In this document: in pieces, positions 54,901-64,000 of the stretch
Position numbering within the stretch: position 1 is the first letter of the stretch
Layout of the letters: every line of letters begins with the position of its first letter
Assembly (NCBI GenBank): GCA_016165875.1
Contig: JABBOT010000002.1
Span: 21,962,265 to 22,026,264, forward strand
DNA length: 64,000 bases
Direction of reading: 5' to 3'
Source: Acanthopleura granulata
Lineage: Eukaryota > Mollusca > Polyplacophora > Chitonida > Chitonidae
Translations under genes and position numbers: made by a program
The notes under the pieces: model-generated
Seen by the model: only the letters and a program-made list of their open reading frames with translations
What the model was told of the DNA's origin: nothing
Database searches by the model: none

Positions 54901-57064
54901 ACATGTAGCAGGCTATAATCCCTAATTATCTTCAACCACTCCCATCAGACACAGACATGGCTTACTCAAATACAGCATTTCATTTCTTATTTATTTACAA
55001 ATGCATACTATTCACTTCTTTGCATGAGCCCATTCAGCAAATTCATTCCAAAATACCGGTAAGTGGGATGCTGGGTGTGAGGCAAGCCTGAATTGCAAAT
55101 GTACTCTGATGCCTGAAGCTCAGTTTGTTACAGCATACCATGCTGCATGCATTAACTGGAAGTTTTTCTTTTGATTCGATTAATTTGAAAAAGTACCTCA
55201 GGTACATGTATAAATTTATTTCAGAGATATTTGTTTTAACAACTGGTACATGTTATATACTGGTGCCATATGAAAGATTTTGATTGGTATTTCACTTCAC
55301 AAATTATACTGTTCGACCAAACACGAGTGACATGCCTATAGGAAACCACTGCAGCGCACCCCAACACCAGGGACCAGTGAGATGATCCACTAGAGGTTAA
55401 CATGCAGATCAACAGCTATTTCATAGTTCAAGGGTTTATGGTCTCTGGCGAGAACCACATTTCATCATATGGTCAGTGATCAAGGGCACTGGACTGATAT
55501 TTTGAAGTCACACTTTTTGTTCAGGACAATGCTGGGGCACGTTCGTTCTACAAAGCTGATGTAACTCTGCATCAAGCATACTTATCATGGTGATGAATCT
55601 CTTTGACATACGTTGTCATGGAAGTTAAAATAAATGTCAGGTGCACATTGCCGCTGATTTGTAAAACAGGTCCCTGGTAGCAGATTCTTTATCTTCTATG
55701 AAGGATGATACATTTATTTATTTATTTGTTTATTTGATTGGTGTTTAATGCCATTTCACATTTCACTTATACCACAGCAGCAAGCATTACAGTGGGAGGA
55801 AAATGTGTAGAGCCCAGGGGGAACCCAAGACCATTCACAGGTTGCTGGCAGACCTTCCCATGTATGGCCAGAGAGGAAGCCAGCATGGGCTGGACTTGAA
55901 CTCATGACCACATTGGTGGAAGGCTTCTGGGTCATTATGTTGCTCTAAGGATGATACCTATATGAATATCTGACGTTAAACATGTATATGTGAATTTTGT
56001 TGACATCACTTCAATTGTCCAATCTAGAACCTGCAGTGGCTTTTTTTACCGTCAAGGTATGTCAAATTGTCAGGTACGTGGTGAAGAGCGATAATTTATT
56101 TCTGCAGGTTTAATTCATATGCCCAGATTCCTCTACCCATCAAGTTGACTGCAGTTATACGCATACATACAATCAACTATTCTTGAATGTACAAATATGG
56201 TGCGAGACACAGTGAAATAAATAAATAAAAAGTTTTCTAATATTATATAGTACTATACAGCTGACTGTATACAGGCATAGTTTGAGATAATAGGGAAGTT
56301 TTGAGTGCGAACTCTTTTATCGCTCTTTCATGCACCATGTAACCTGTCATGTTAATGTTAGGCAACCATTTCTGATTACCTTTATTATACCACTGGCAGC
56401 TCAGAAAAGTTTCAAAAACAGTTATTTAGACCAGACGTACAATGGGGAGAATTGGAAAAGGAGCTGGAAGTTTTTTAATTTAAGAAGCTCCTGATTGAAG
56501 GTGAGGTCATTTGTACCTCTCTAACACGGCAAGACAGGTGATCAGTAAATTAAAATTAACATAACTGTCCGACATTTATGACAAGCCACTTGACACTTTT
56601 AAACTCTTTACCTTCTGTGACAAAAGAGCTGTCTGCCTTATTGTCATAAGGTGCAGAGAAATGTCTCCAGGGGAAAGTTTTATGAACAGGGTGTATTACA
56701 CACTACATGAAATATGTAACTACAATGTAATGTGTCTCTATAGGATGTGTCATCAACACAGTTACATTTGCCAGAGCTTACACTCTGTAAAACGGGCCCC
56801 TGTACACTGGAAGCCCATGTATGAGCATCACATACATGTAGGTCTCCTGTAATTAAATGCATTCAAATTCGTTCAAGAGTCAGTTGACATAAACTTAATG
56901 CTAAATGTGAGTGTACTGTGAGTCACTTTCTACATACAAAGCAATTATAATTAACCCACCGCTCTGGGACGTTTATCATTCCAGCACTCCTCAACATTTC
57001 TCAAGGTTGCTTTTGGGTCTAGGAAGAGAAAATCTCCCTCCAGAATAGTGTTGTTGATCTCCAT
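30909..57064 (-). CDS. Uncharacterised death-domain protein, complete model, 8 coding exons
   Basis: Exons in transcript order: 57064-56960, 48372-48339, 44014-43736, 43198-42974, 36561-35946, 34915-34864, 31911-31755, 31186-30909. They give 1746 nt, 581 residues plus TAA, in phase at each junction. Residues 1 to about 214 look like a folded, beta-rich domain with many Cys and Trp that I cannot name. Residues about 215-420 are a low-complexity Pro/Ser/Lys/Arg linker coded mostly by the 616-nt exon 5. Residues about 455-565 carry the death-fold pattern: GGWQDLADYIGL, then LLDHWQ, then LAQFLMDMGRLDILEIC. This places it among cytoplasmic death-domain adaptors or receptors-in-trans. There is no visible signal peptide or membrane helix. 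The start ATG has A at -3 and G at +4. The exon 5 acceptor could be three bases later (CAGCAG). It could be a divergent UNC5/DTHD1-like protein, but I see no convincing ZU5 signature. Gene structure is fairly certain; function is unknown. Confidence 0.8.
32423..32696 (+). mobile_element. SINE family A with target-site duplication, death-domain gene intron 6
   Basis: Full-length element: the tRNA-like head has AGCTCAGTCGGTTAGCGTGC (A box) and GAGTTTAAGTCC (B box), and it ends in (AAAT)n. It is flanked by AGAGTGGTTA at 32413-32422 and again at 32697-32706, a perfect 10-bp target-site duplication with TTA/TAA just outside. This indicates recent LINE-mediated retrotransposition. Confidence 0.92.
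33664..34455 (+). mobile_element. Possible solo LTR or promoter-bearing element, death-domain gene intron 6
   Basis: CTATAAAAGG (33801-33810) is a strong TATA box. About 600 bp downstream there is an AATAAA (34411-34416) and then TGGTGATCGAACTG, which looks like a primer-binding-site neighbourhood. TATA then AATAAA within about 0.8 kb is an LTR layout. I could not define TG...CA ends or a target-site duplication, and no internal gag/pol is present. Confidence 0.3.
35346..35512 (-). mobile_element. SINE family A, truncated copy merged with a 133-bp duplication
   Basis: Reverse copy with tail TTTATTTATATATTTATTTG and core up to CTTCCCACGTGCGACCAGAG; the head is missing. Its inner part is included in the direct repeat at 35446-35710. 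Confidence 0.75.
35446..35711. repeat. 133-bp direct tandem duplication, near identical
   Basis: GACCATTTGCAGGTTGCTGG starts at 35446 and at 35579. The copies differ at about one base over 133 bp, so the event is recent. It includes part of a SINE and the following unique sequence. Confidence 0.93.
36785..37040. repeat. Palindrome-rich degenerate segment around CCCATATGGG
   Basis: Repeated CCCATATGGG/CCATATGG and CACATGGG words on both strands. A related segment lies at 41330-41650 in the same intron (intron 4 of the death-domain gene). No gene is seen in either. Confidence 0.4.
37041..38820. other. Intron 4 of the death-domain gene, AT-rich, nothing recognised
   Basis: No exon, SINE or tandem repeat is visible in this part of the 6.4-kb intron. 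Confidence 0.6.
39228..39418. repeat. Tandem repeat, ~56-66 bp x 3, death-domain gene intron 4
   Basis: Copies of AGAGTAGAAACATGGGGACA then AAATAACAGAGGGGGGAACA, GCAAGA and CACTGCC. The middle copy has a shorter G-tract. Confidence 0.85.
39642..39717. repeat. 38-bp perfect direct repeat x 2
   Basis: TCTGAAAGGTTGTCTTACGT and CCCTCAGGATTTATGTAC occur twice head-to-tail with no difference. Confidence 0.95.
40142..40210. repeat. 23-bp tandem repeat x 3
   Basis: The unit AATGAACATTAGACCATTTT ACC occurs three times; the first copy has one substitution. Confidence 0.95.
41330..41650. repeat. Palindrome-rich degenerate segment around GGGCCCCAT
   Basis: About ten occurrences of CATCTGGGCCCCAT-like words at irregular spacing; related to 36785-37040. 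Confidence 0.45.
44305..45345. repeat. 25-bp minisatellite, about 40 copies, death-domain gene intron 2
   Basis: The unit TGGTACAGTACACATCATCA GCAGA repeats with occasional loss of a few bases. The plus strand stays open in all three frames for hundreds of bases because the unit lacks stops in any phase. The long ORFs here are products of the repeat, not genes. Confidence 0.95.
45545..45668. repeat. 20-bp minisatellite related to the 25-bp array
   Basis: The unit ATGGCATGCATCATCAGCAG occurs five to six times. It shares the CATCATCAGCAGATGG core with the array at 44305-45345 and is a shortened derivative. Confidence 0.9.
46290..47750. repeat. 36-bp minisatellite, about 40 copies, death-domain gene intron 2
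   Basis: The unit is GGGAACTGAGTGAAGCAGGT followed by GAACCTGGTGGGTGAT. Its 12-codon length keeps minus-strand frames open for up to 251 codons. A larger block is itself duplicated: the variant order around 46800-46960 recurs around 46965-47125. Confidence 0.95.
49541..49742 (-). mobile_element. SINE family B, truncated copy, death-domain gene intron 1
   Basis: Shares GGCCCAACCAGCCCTGTTTC, TTGCTCTAACCTGTCACTGC and the head GCCACCAAGGCAG with the 19714-20071 copy. The 3' half is missing. Confidence 0.75.
50550..50602. repeat. (CA)n microsatellite
   Basis: Interrupted CA repeat with CG and AA interruptions, in intron 1 of the death-domain gene. Confidence 0.95.
51056..51165 (-). mobile_element. 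SINE family A, decayed fragment
   Basis: GATTGCTGCTTAACGGCATA and TGAAGAATTTTTCACTAGTA match the 3' end of the family in reverse. The rest is eroded. Confidence 0.5.
52115..52352 (+). mobile_element. SINE family A, decayed full-length copy, death-domain gene intron 1
   Basis: Shows GATGACCCAGGAGCCTCTCA, TCTGCCAGCAACC and AACACCAATCAAATACATAA, with many substitutions. It is an older insertion than 32423-32696. Confidence 0.75.
54160..54400 (+). pseudogene. Possible transposase helix-turn-helix remnant
   Basis: An open stretch reads ARIEALDSRGLVPSAIRKSF then LAEEEISIKALA, a pattern like the N-terminal helix-turn-helix of Tc1/IS630-type transposases. The frame ends soon after and no DDE domain follows. 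It lies in intron 1 of the death-domain gene beside the 78-bp direct repeats. I assign it by pattern only. Confidence 0.25.
54463..54540. repeat. 78-bp direct repeat, copy 1 (copy 2 at 54681-54757)
   Basis: ACAAGAATTGTTTCAGAAGA...TTGATATATATGTGT recurs 218 bp later with a few changes, separated by unrelated sequence. It could be the two ends of a small element. Confidence 0.8.
54681..54757. repeat. 78-bp direct repeat, copy 2
   Basis: Partner of 54463-54540, direct orientation. Confidence 0.8.
55712..55949 (-). mobile_element. SINE family A copy, death-domain gene intron 1
   Basis: Reverse copy from the TTTATTTATTTGTTTATTTG tail through AGGTTGCTGGCAGACCTTCC to the head GGCTTCTGGGTCATTATG. 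Confidence 0.82.
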
Positions 57065-57899
57065 GGTAAATCCATGTCAAAAAGAAGTGTCCACTAGATA
57101 ACGCCTAAATGACATCATTTTCAATTACCGATTTCTCCAGCCTCACCGGACTGATTTGTCATTACCAGTTTCTAGAAGATGAAAAATCTGCGCTACACGC
57201 ATACCGTTCAGCCTACACGTACATACACGTAAACTTGTAATATCATCAGCTTGGACACGTGTCACAGTAAACCACGTTTGTGAATTAAAAATCCACTGAC
57301 TGACCACTTAATTAACTAGCAACAAGTACACGATTACATCCAGTCTAAAGTCAGAAACGATAGGGAAATAACCCCTCACACATCGTCTACTAGATCAGCA
57401 AACAAGGAAGTGTCTGCGCCAGTTTAAAGTGCTGGTCTTTGACAGATAAATAGGTCAGTAGGATGGGTTGTACGGCTGTCGCCTGCTCTGCAAACTCGCC
57501 GTCCGATTGGTCACCTTGGGTGAACAAAAATAAATCACTCTTAATAATATCCGAAAATAATATATTTACACGTACTCCATGATTTCATAAATCGTGGTGA
57601 TATTTACAACCTACAGTGGATGTATTGAAATTAAGCTGAGAATGTTAAACAATGCCACTGTAAAAAAAATTCAACTGTAAATGGTGTTATTTCATGTACA
57701 AGCCTTTCCGCAATTTCTGCTTTTAGATGTATCAGGTCGTTCTTCAACCGCCGTAGATGGAGGAAGAAATGTCATGTAAACCGCGGGAAAGGTTTCGCAA
57801 CAAAGGGGTTCAGATGACACCTATTCAGTGGTAGCGATGGCTGTATGTTATGTGATAGGTATCAGAAAGTAATTTGTAGAGTGTAATTTTAATACAACA
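57065..57899. promoter_or_regulatory. Divergent intergenic region between death-domain gene and NTHL1
   Basis: This 835-bp interval separates the two opposite-strand start codons and contains the CpG-bearing segment near 57410-57500. It is a probable bidirectional promoter region. No repeats or ORFs of note are seen. Confidence 0.7.
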
Positions 57900-60800
57900 A
57901 TGTCAGAATCACCATATTTCATTATGAAACGCTTAAACAGTAGGTCCACAAAGCGAAATGCAAGCAGGTTATGCTCGTTGGCAATCCCTTCAAAATCAAC
58001 AACTGCATCAGGGACAGTGACAGCCCAGAAGTCGCCGAAACTGATGAAAACGGAAATAGTTCCCTCTAAGAATACCCAGCCTACACTCAGTGGTTCTCAA
58101 AACAAACGGCGGCATGTGGAAGTAAAATATGAAGTGAAATCAGAAGAGAAGGAAAAAGTTTCTTGCACAAATATGAAAGAGGGGAGATGGGAACCACCAC
58201 ACTGGGAAGAGCAATATGATCATATACTGGAAATGCGTAAACAGCATGACGCACCAGTGGATTCCATGGGATGTGACAGAATCAGTGATGAGAAGGCAGA
58301 ACCCAAAGTAATATAAACAATACAGCAAAATCTGTGGTGTAAATGTCTTCTGATTAACAATGTGAATCAGAATAAGTTAGGCCTATAACTTACATAAAGA
58401 GTGTACTAATGCACTAATTTAAGCGTTTATATTAAGAGACTGTGCATAGGTGGCCACTAAACATATTTGCAGCAGATGACGAGGTGAAAGATAACATATA
58501 TAGGGAATTGGACAACAGTTGAAGACATTCTGACAACTGTGCAAGAAAATAAGCGAATTAAATCCTAGAATAGCAGGTAGAGAAGAGAACATTCTGCAAC
58601 ACCATCTGTATATTCTGAAAGTCAGGAAAGCTCTGTTTTGAATCTATGTCTCTCTGAAGTAAAGTTTGTCTTAATTTCTGTGTTATTTTGACAATGTTTT
58701 CACCAGTGTGTCTCTACAAGAAGAGCATTTTACCAGTAGGAAATGGCAAATACTCCTGTGTCTGGAGTCTTGAAATTAGGGCTTATACAGGTTCTTGTTC
58801 ATGGGAGTAAGCTGCTATGCCATTTCCCAAACTTCCAGTATATATGTGAGCATGACCAGCTTGAGGAATCTGCATGAGCGTGGGCCCCTGATGGTATAGG
58901 TATATGTGAACATCATAACTGATGGGGTCATGAACCCCACTTACTGTGACTTCTCAGTGCTTTTAATACAGATGATTAACAACAACAACAACAAAATCAA
59001 AACAAATTGTGCTTTGTGCAGATTTCTAAAGACTTAGCTGAGTGCATACTTCAAGTGTACATGTCCATCTGTTGATTGTGGTCTTTTCAGGTGTATAGGT
59101 ATCAGGTGCTTCTGTCTTTGATGCTGTCAAGTCAAACACGAGATCAGGTGACCTCAGCAGCAATGCTGAAGCTGCGGGCACACGGTTGTAATGTGGGTAA
59201 TATCCTGCAGACATCAGACAAGACACTCGGGGAGCTGATCTACCCTGTAGGATTCTGGAAGGTACTCACTGGCTGCAACTGTTTGTTAACGTGTCACAGT
59301 TGTTCTCTTTCATCATCAGGCATTTTGATTATTTTCTCTCTCATAATTTTAGTTGCTTAATATTTTGGTTTTAATTTTTATTTATTAAAGAAATGGACCG
59401 GTTTGTATGCTCATAATATCAGTGGGTATACTCACCATGTTTTATAATAGTACCCGATGATAAGGGTTGAGACTTTCTTCGTTACACATATAGACCATAT
59501 TGATGAATTCCCATGGAGATGAACATTTACACACTGCGTCATGAATTGAAATGCAGCTATATATACTGGCTGTTGAATGAAGAATGTTGTCCTGGAAACG
59601 CGTTGACAGTAAGGTGATCCTGTTGTATATTGAAGAAGATGATTGGTAGGGAAACAAGGCTTTAGAATGTAATAACCTTACAACATTTTCAAAGAACTGG
59701 TTGGTTTGCTGTTGTTGTTGGTTTGACTTTGAGTTGAAGTCATTGTATGCCTATGGATATACAGTGACTTCCCATGGCATTTTGACCAAGCACACACAAG
59801 CTTACATGTATCTTGTTTCAATGTCACCGTATTTGCCAGACTATCTTGCTTATGTCAAACTTTAATGCATTAATTTCCTTTACACTTATCCTGCTGAGCT
59901 CACATGTGCTGGTCATGTTGTTAAAACTTTAAAGTGTACCACATAATACAAACCATTCATTGATATTTTGTGTGTTGATTATTTGTCTCTAAGGCATTTG
60001 ATTTTGGCCTTGCGATGGTCTCTCTGTTAACTGCGTCACAAAGCTGTTTTAATGAAGTTCAGCTGTATATTTATCAGCAGGTACTGGTGAAAAGCATGAT
60101 GAAGTATACCCGCTGATGTTATGGATGTAACTAATTGGGGGGGGGTGGGGAGGGGAGCATATTTTTGAATGCATCTAAGTGATGACCCAAGGCTGCTCGT
60201 GGGACTGAAGGGAGGTAGGGGTTTTGTTATGAAAGCCCTTAGGAAAAAAAATGAGAAGTACACAGGCAAAGACAAGCGTATGGAGCTACTGGAGGGAATT
60301 CAGCTTCATTATATTAGCAGTATTCATTGTACAAGAAATGAGCAAATGCAGAGCATATAACATATATATCTGATGAATATACTGAAACCCAAATTCATTT
60401 AGCACCGCTAGTCATCAAGCAGTAAGGCGTGAATGGTGTTTCACATGTGGGAAAGTTTGTGAGTGACTTGCCACTGGTGGATGGCTTATCCTGGACACTG
60501 TTGATTCCCCCACCCTTAAAACACCATTGTATAAGAATTCTTGATAAGAGCGTTAAACATCAACCGAATATATAAATATTCTATGTCTGTGTACAGAGGA
60601 AGGTTGAGTACATCAAAAAGACCAGCCAGATCCTGAGAGATCAGTATGACGGGGACATTCCATATACTGCCGAGGACCTGTGTAAATTACCGGGAGTTGG
60701 CCCAAAGATGGCCCACATCATAACCAGGTGTGCCTGGGGAAACCTGACAGGCATCGGGGTGGACACCCATGTCCACAGGATCTCCAACAGGCTGGGCTGG

Positions 60801-61414
60801 GTGAGGAAACCGACCAAAGACCCCGAGCAGACCAGGAAGGCCCTAGAGGACTGGCTGCCAAGGTAACAACAGCACTGTAATAATCGTGATATTTTAAGGT
60901 TATATTCAACGTGTAGGTCTGGATCTTTGTTAAACATGGCTTCAGGCATCAGCTAAGCAGAAGAGAGATCACACGATAAGTTCTAATTGGGGTACATATG
61001 AAAGTTTCAGTTGTCATCATGTGCTGATCGTTATTTGCTGAACATTAGAGCTTACTGTATAGATTAGACAGCAAACATAGGTATTCAGTTTTATATTCCC
61101 TCTACATTTTTCAGGCACTTGTGTTATTCAACAAATTGTGGTGAAGTAAATTACGCTGGCCCCGCATTTTTTTGGCAGCATGCTTTGTGCTGTTTCATTT
61201 TTGTCCTCCATGTAACAATTACCAGGTGAACTTCACAGGTACAATTTTATTTTTCAGAGGAAAGTGGGCTGAAATCAACTGGCTCTTGGTTGGATTTGGG
61301 CAACAGATTTGTCTGCCTGTGAAACCAAATTGTAGTGAGTGCCTCAACAATAAAACATGTCCATTTGGGAAGTCAGTTGTCAAGACCAAAGTGAAAACAG
61401 AAGTGAAAACCTGA
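57900..61414 (+). CDS. NTHL1: Endonuclease III-like DNA glycosylase/AP lyase, complete, 4 coding exons
   Basis: NTHL1 excises oxidised pyrimidines (for example thymine glycol) and cleaves the abasic site by beta-elimination, starting base-excision repair in nucleus and mitochondria. Exons: 57900-58307, 59091-59261, 60597-60862, 61258-61414; total 1002 nt, 333 residues (human about 304-312). Residues 1-95 are a basic, Lys/Arg-rich tail that could carry nuclear or mitochondrial targeting. The conserved part starts near residue 97. The helix-hairpin-helix LPGVGPKMA (224-232) contains the expected catalytic Lys230, and VDTHVHR holds Asp249. The [4Fe-4S] cluster motif C-X6-C-X2-C-X5-C is intact at Cys300, 307, 310 and 316. 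The extreme C-terminus is a Lys/Thr/Val-rich tail. All introns are GT-AG and in phase. Met9 is an alternative start. It is divergent with the death-domain gene upstream. Identification is secure. Confidence 0.96.
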
Positions 61415-61492
61415 CAGACTGCTGTTCAGGGTAATCCCTTGTGTTTTTTATGACTTCAGCAACGGCAAATGCACACACGTTGATATGGCTGG

Positions 61493-61498
61493 AATAAA
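61493..61498 (+). terminator. Candidate poly(A) signal of NTHL1
   Basis: AATAAA lies 78 nt after the NTHL1 TGA, the usual position for a cleavage signal giving a short 3' UTR. Confidence 0.65.
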
Positions 61499-61867
61499 AA
61501 GATCAGAGATCACTGTCAGTGTGTTAGTAAAGCCTGAGTTATGAGGGGGTTATATGCCTGGTGTATAATACACCATGTATTTGTCAAGTAGGCCTGTATG
61601 TAGTATGTAGTTGCTGAGAGCATGTAATGTTACATGTCTTTGAAGTAACAAAGTGTACAAACCCTTATACATTTTTAGCTCTTTGTTTGAATTTCAGTGG
61701 TGAGATGTAAAGTATTTTATATATGTTAATAGTTAAGGCAAATGTGGGAACCTATTATTGTGGAATGACAACATGAGTCCAAGCTGGGATGGGCATTGTT
61801 CTCTCGCAATGAATGAGTACTACATTACCAGTTTGCTCACAAACTGTATTCGGGTTGACAGGAATGA

Positions 61868-61880
61868 NNNNNNNNNNNNN
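61868..61880. other. Assembly gap of 13 N
   Basis: Thirteen undetermined bases lie directly at the left edge of duplication copy 1. This may mark an unresolved repeat boundary. Confidence 0.99.
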
Positions 61881-62440
61881 TTCCAGCTTATTGTCAAACT
61901 GCAAGTGATTGTCAATAAGTGAAAACATTCTTGACTGGTGATTAAGGTCAAACAAATCAAAAAAAAAGAAAACAATACTTAGTCCACAGCATTCACCCAT
62001 ATAAAATCCTCCATTCAGTTTAATTGAATTATATGCCTTTATCACATTTGTAACTTTGATCAATAATTTACATTGCCCTCTGTTGATATTACTCACACAG
62101 CTATACTTCAATCCACAAGTGGACATGTTTTATCCAGGTAAAAAGTCTGATTAGCTAGTGGACATTGCACTGTAAACATCATCTGTGTCAGATGAACAAT
62201 TCCTCTATCTTACACATGGACAAAGAGTAATGTAACGAACCCAGGTAATGTCAACAGTCTTACCACAAAACGCTGATGTCACATTGAGCAAAATGAAGGG
62301 CAGTTCATTGAAATCTTCAACCAGATACACAAACTCTGCAGATGATGCTATGGTATCCAGTTCCTGAATGGCTCTCCCCTCAACATCCCTATTTCCTGAT
62401 CCAATGCCAACAGTTATTATTGAAATCCCTTCCGCTTTGG
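61881..62440. repeat. Tandem segmental duplication, copy 1 (partner at 63468-64000)
   Basis: The block starting TTCCAGCTTATTGTC at 61881 recurs at 63468 with an offset of about 1576-1587 bp. Only scattered substitutions and small indels separate the copies in the non-coding part, including a shorter A-tract and a missing stretch near 62160. It contains the donor end of the VWA exon. The left edge of this copy touches a run of 13 Ns. Confidence 0.9.
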
Positions 62441-62965
62441 CCTGGGCAGCCTCCTGCGCTGTAAGCTGTGGGCGTCTTGAGTACCCATCAGTCAAAAGGA
62501 TCAAGACCTTGGGTACCCCTTGCCTAGCTTGTTGTCTGAAGATGTCCCGAGCATACTGTATTCCCAAATGAGTAGATGTGGACTCTTGATCGTGCACCAA
62601 ACGTCCAAACTCTCTCCTAAACTCTGACACATTCAGAAATGGTCCCAGTGGAATCCCTTGTACCCGGGAACTAAAGGCCAACCCTCCAACCCTGATCCCG
62701 TCTACTGGATTCAGGTACAGGGAATCCACAATGGACAAGACAAAGTCCTTCTCCTGCTGAAAATTGATGTCCAGCATACTGTCTGACCCGTCCACCATGA
62801 ACATCAATTCAGCTTCATATTGGCAATCTGGTCTAGGGGAAGGAGGGATTCTTGCTGGGGACACTGTGCTAGCAATGGTGGGTGGAGGAGTGGCTATTGT
62901 GGGTGGAGGGATTCTTATTGTTGGTGGTTGTGGTGCTGGAAGCAAGGATGACATGGCTGCAACAT
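62264..62965 (-). CDS. von Willebrand factor A domain protein, one internal exon (copy 1)
   Basis: A 702-nt exon bounded by a TTTCAG acceptor (intron ends at 62966) and a GTAAGA donor (from 62263), phase 2+233 codons+1. It starts with a Pro/Thr/Ile-rich spacer containing repeats like PPTIRIPPP, then a complete VWA domain. The MIDAS metal site reads DGSDS, a later Thr lies in STSTHLG, and a third acidic element is LTDGYS; these are the residues that coordinate a divalent ion in integrin-like I domains. VWA domains of this type occur in matrilin, collagen VI and many molluscan extracellular-matrix or shell-matrix proteins, so an extracellular adhesive role is likely. The exon lacks a start or stop, so neighbouring exons lie at higher coordinates or outside the window. 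A near-identical second copy begins at 63840. The exact gene is not recognised. Confidence 0.85.
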
Positions 62966-63467
62966 CTGAAATTTGGGAAAAAGTTGAAACCATGTCAATG
63001 TCAGAGTTGTAAAAACATTTCAAAAGTGACCCCATCAGAAACACAAACTAATACATAATGAACACCCTTCTGTGATCACTGACAATCACCGTATATTGCC
63101 TTAATTTTAGCATTTTTTGAGTCACACATTTTACTTGATTCTAACCTATTCATCCATACTTTAGAGCCAGTTGTTAGATTTTTCTGAAGTTTGATTAATT
63201 TCTTACCAGAAAAACGTAAGTGTTGACATCAAAGGTATCATTTTAAGGCCTTAATGTACATGTACCTCTGAAAGTACATTTTGACATGCTAAACTTGAGG
63301 TGAAATACAGTAGACCTTCATATCATTTACTTCCCAAGACCTTTCATTCAGGGAGCACTGTGGTTCAGGGCATAGCTCTTGCAATACTCAAATGGCCATT
63401 TTACCTGACAAATCGTGTGCTTGAATTTGTCGCTTAACTGGCAGATGGTGTAGTCTGCCCCAAGCTT

Positions 63468-64000
63468 CCAGCTTATTGTCAAACTGCAAGTGATTGTCAA
63501 TAAGTGAAAACATCCTTGACTGGTGATTAAGGTCAAACAAATCAAAAAAAAAAAAGAAAACAATACTTAGTCCACAGCATTCATCCATATAAAATCCTCC
63601 ATTCAGTTTAATTGAATTATATGCCTTTATCACATTTGTAACTTTGATCAATAATTTACATTGCCCTCTGTTGATATTACTCACACAGCTATAATTCAAT
63701 CCACAAGTGGACATGTTTTATCCAAGTAAAAAGTCTGATTAGCTACTGTAACCATCATCTGTGTCAGATGGACAATTCCTCTATCTTACACATGGACAAA
63801 GAGTAATGTAATGAACCCAGGTAATGTCAACAATCTTACCACAAAACGCTGATGTCACATTGAGCAAAATGAAGGGCAGTTCATTGAAATCTTCAACCAG
63901 ATACACAAACTCTGCAGATGATGCTATGGTATCCAGTTCCTGAATGGCTCTCCCCTCAACATCCCTATTTCCTGATCCAATGCCAACAGTTATTATTGAA
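63468..64000. repeat. Tandem segmental duplication, copy 2, continues past window
   Basis: This repeats 61881-62440. The sequence left of it (63350-63467) does not match the sequence left of copy 1, so the duplication breakpoint is at 63468. Confidence 0.9.
63840..64000 (-). CDS. von Willebrand A domain exon, second tandem copy, cut by window end
   Basis: The 3' part of an exon that repeats 62264-62424, with the same GTAAGA-type donor immediately below 63840. The visible 161 nt cover the end of the VWA domain (FVYLVEDFNELPFILLNVTSAFCG) and look identical to copy 1, while the flanking intron differs at several positions. The remainder lies beyond the window. It is either an adjacent VWA repeat of the same protein, a neighbouring paralogue, or a false duplication produced by the assembler. 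Confidence 0.75.

Noticed and set aside
61755..62126. Minus-strand ORF (also at 63388-63714) shared by both duplication copies
   Set aside because: It is conserved only because the intron is duplicated. It crosses the N gap in copy 1, has poly-F from an A-tract, and lacks splice or domain evidence.

Overview
This is a eukaryotic nuclear window: intron-rich, AT-rich, with spliced genes. The exons read as ordinary animal proteins with consensus GT-AG junctions, and the intergenic and intronic DNA is full of minisatellites and tRNA-derived SINEs ending in an AAAT-type tail. Gene content and repeat style suggest a lophotrochozoan invertebrate, probably a mollusc. That placement is an inference, because no organism-specific marker is visible. 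I joined exons by eye, checking splice consensus and reading phase at every junction; there is no transcript support.

Layout. (1) 3385-17238, minus: a complete 15-exon PCYT2 (ethanolamine-phosphate cytidylyltransferase, 372 residues). (2) 18462-26948, plus: a complete 6-exon CENPX (MHF2/FAAP10, 79 residues), head-to-head with PCYT2 across 1.2 kb. (3) 30909-57064, minus: a complete 8-exon gene for a 581-residue protein that I recognise only by its C-terminal death domain. (4) 57900-61414, plus: a complete 4-exon NTHL1 (endonuclease III-like DNA glycosylase, 333 residues), head-to-head with the death-domain gene across 0.8 kb. (5) 62264-62965, minus: one exon of a von Willebrand A domain protein, with a second near-identical copy starting at 63840 and running off the window. 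The copy boundary coincides with a 13-N assembly gap.

Functions. PCYT2 makes CDP-ethanolamine for phosphatidylethanolamine. CENPX is a histone-fold subunit of the MHF/FANCM and CENP-T-W-S-X complexes. NTHL1 removes oxidised pyrimidines in base-excision repair. The genes do not form an operon. The shared feature is two divergent gene pairs, each with a DNA-repair gene on the plus strand.

The most unusual feature is in PCYT2 intron 3. An 0.8-kb minisatellite has an exactly 55-bp unit that is a copy of the last 33 nt of coding exon 3 plus the first 22 nt of the intron. The true 5' splice site is therefore followed by about 15 look-alike donors in two alternating variants. Other notable items are a probable U12-type intron with GT-AT termini inside the PCYT2 HxGH motif, a cluster of five RFX X-box-like inverted repeats in CENPX intron 3, two very large minisatellites in intron 2 of the death-domain gene, and SINE insertions with recognisable target-site duplications.
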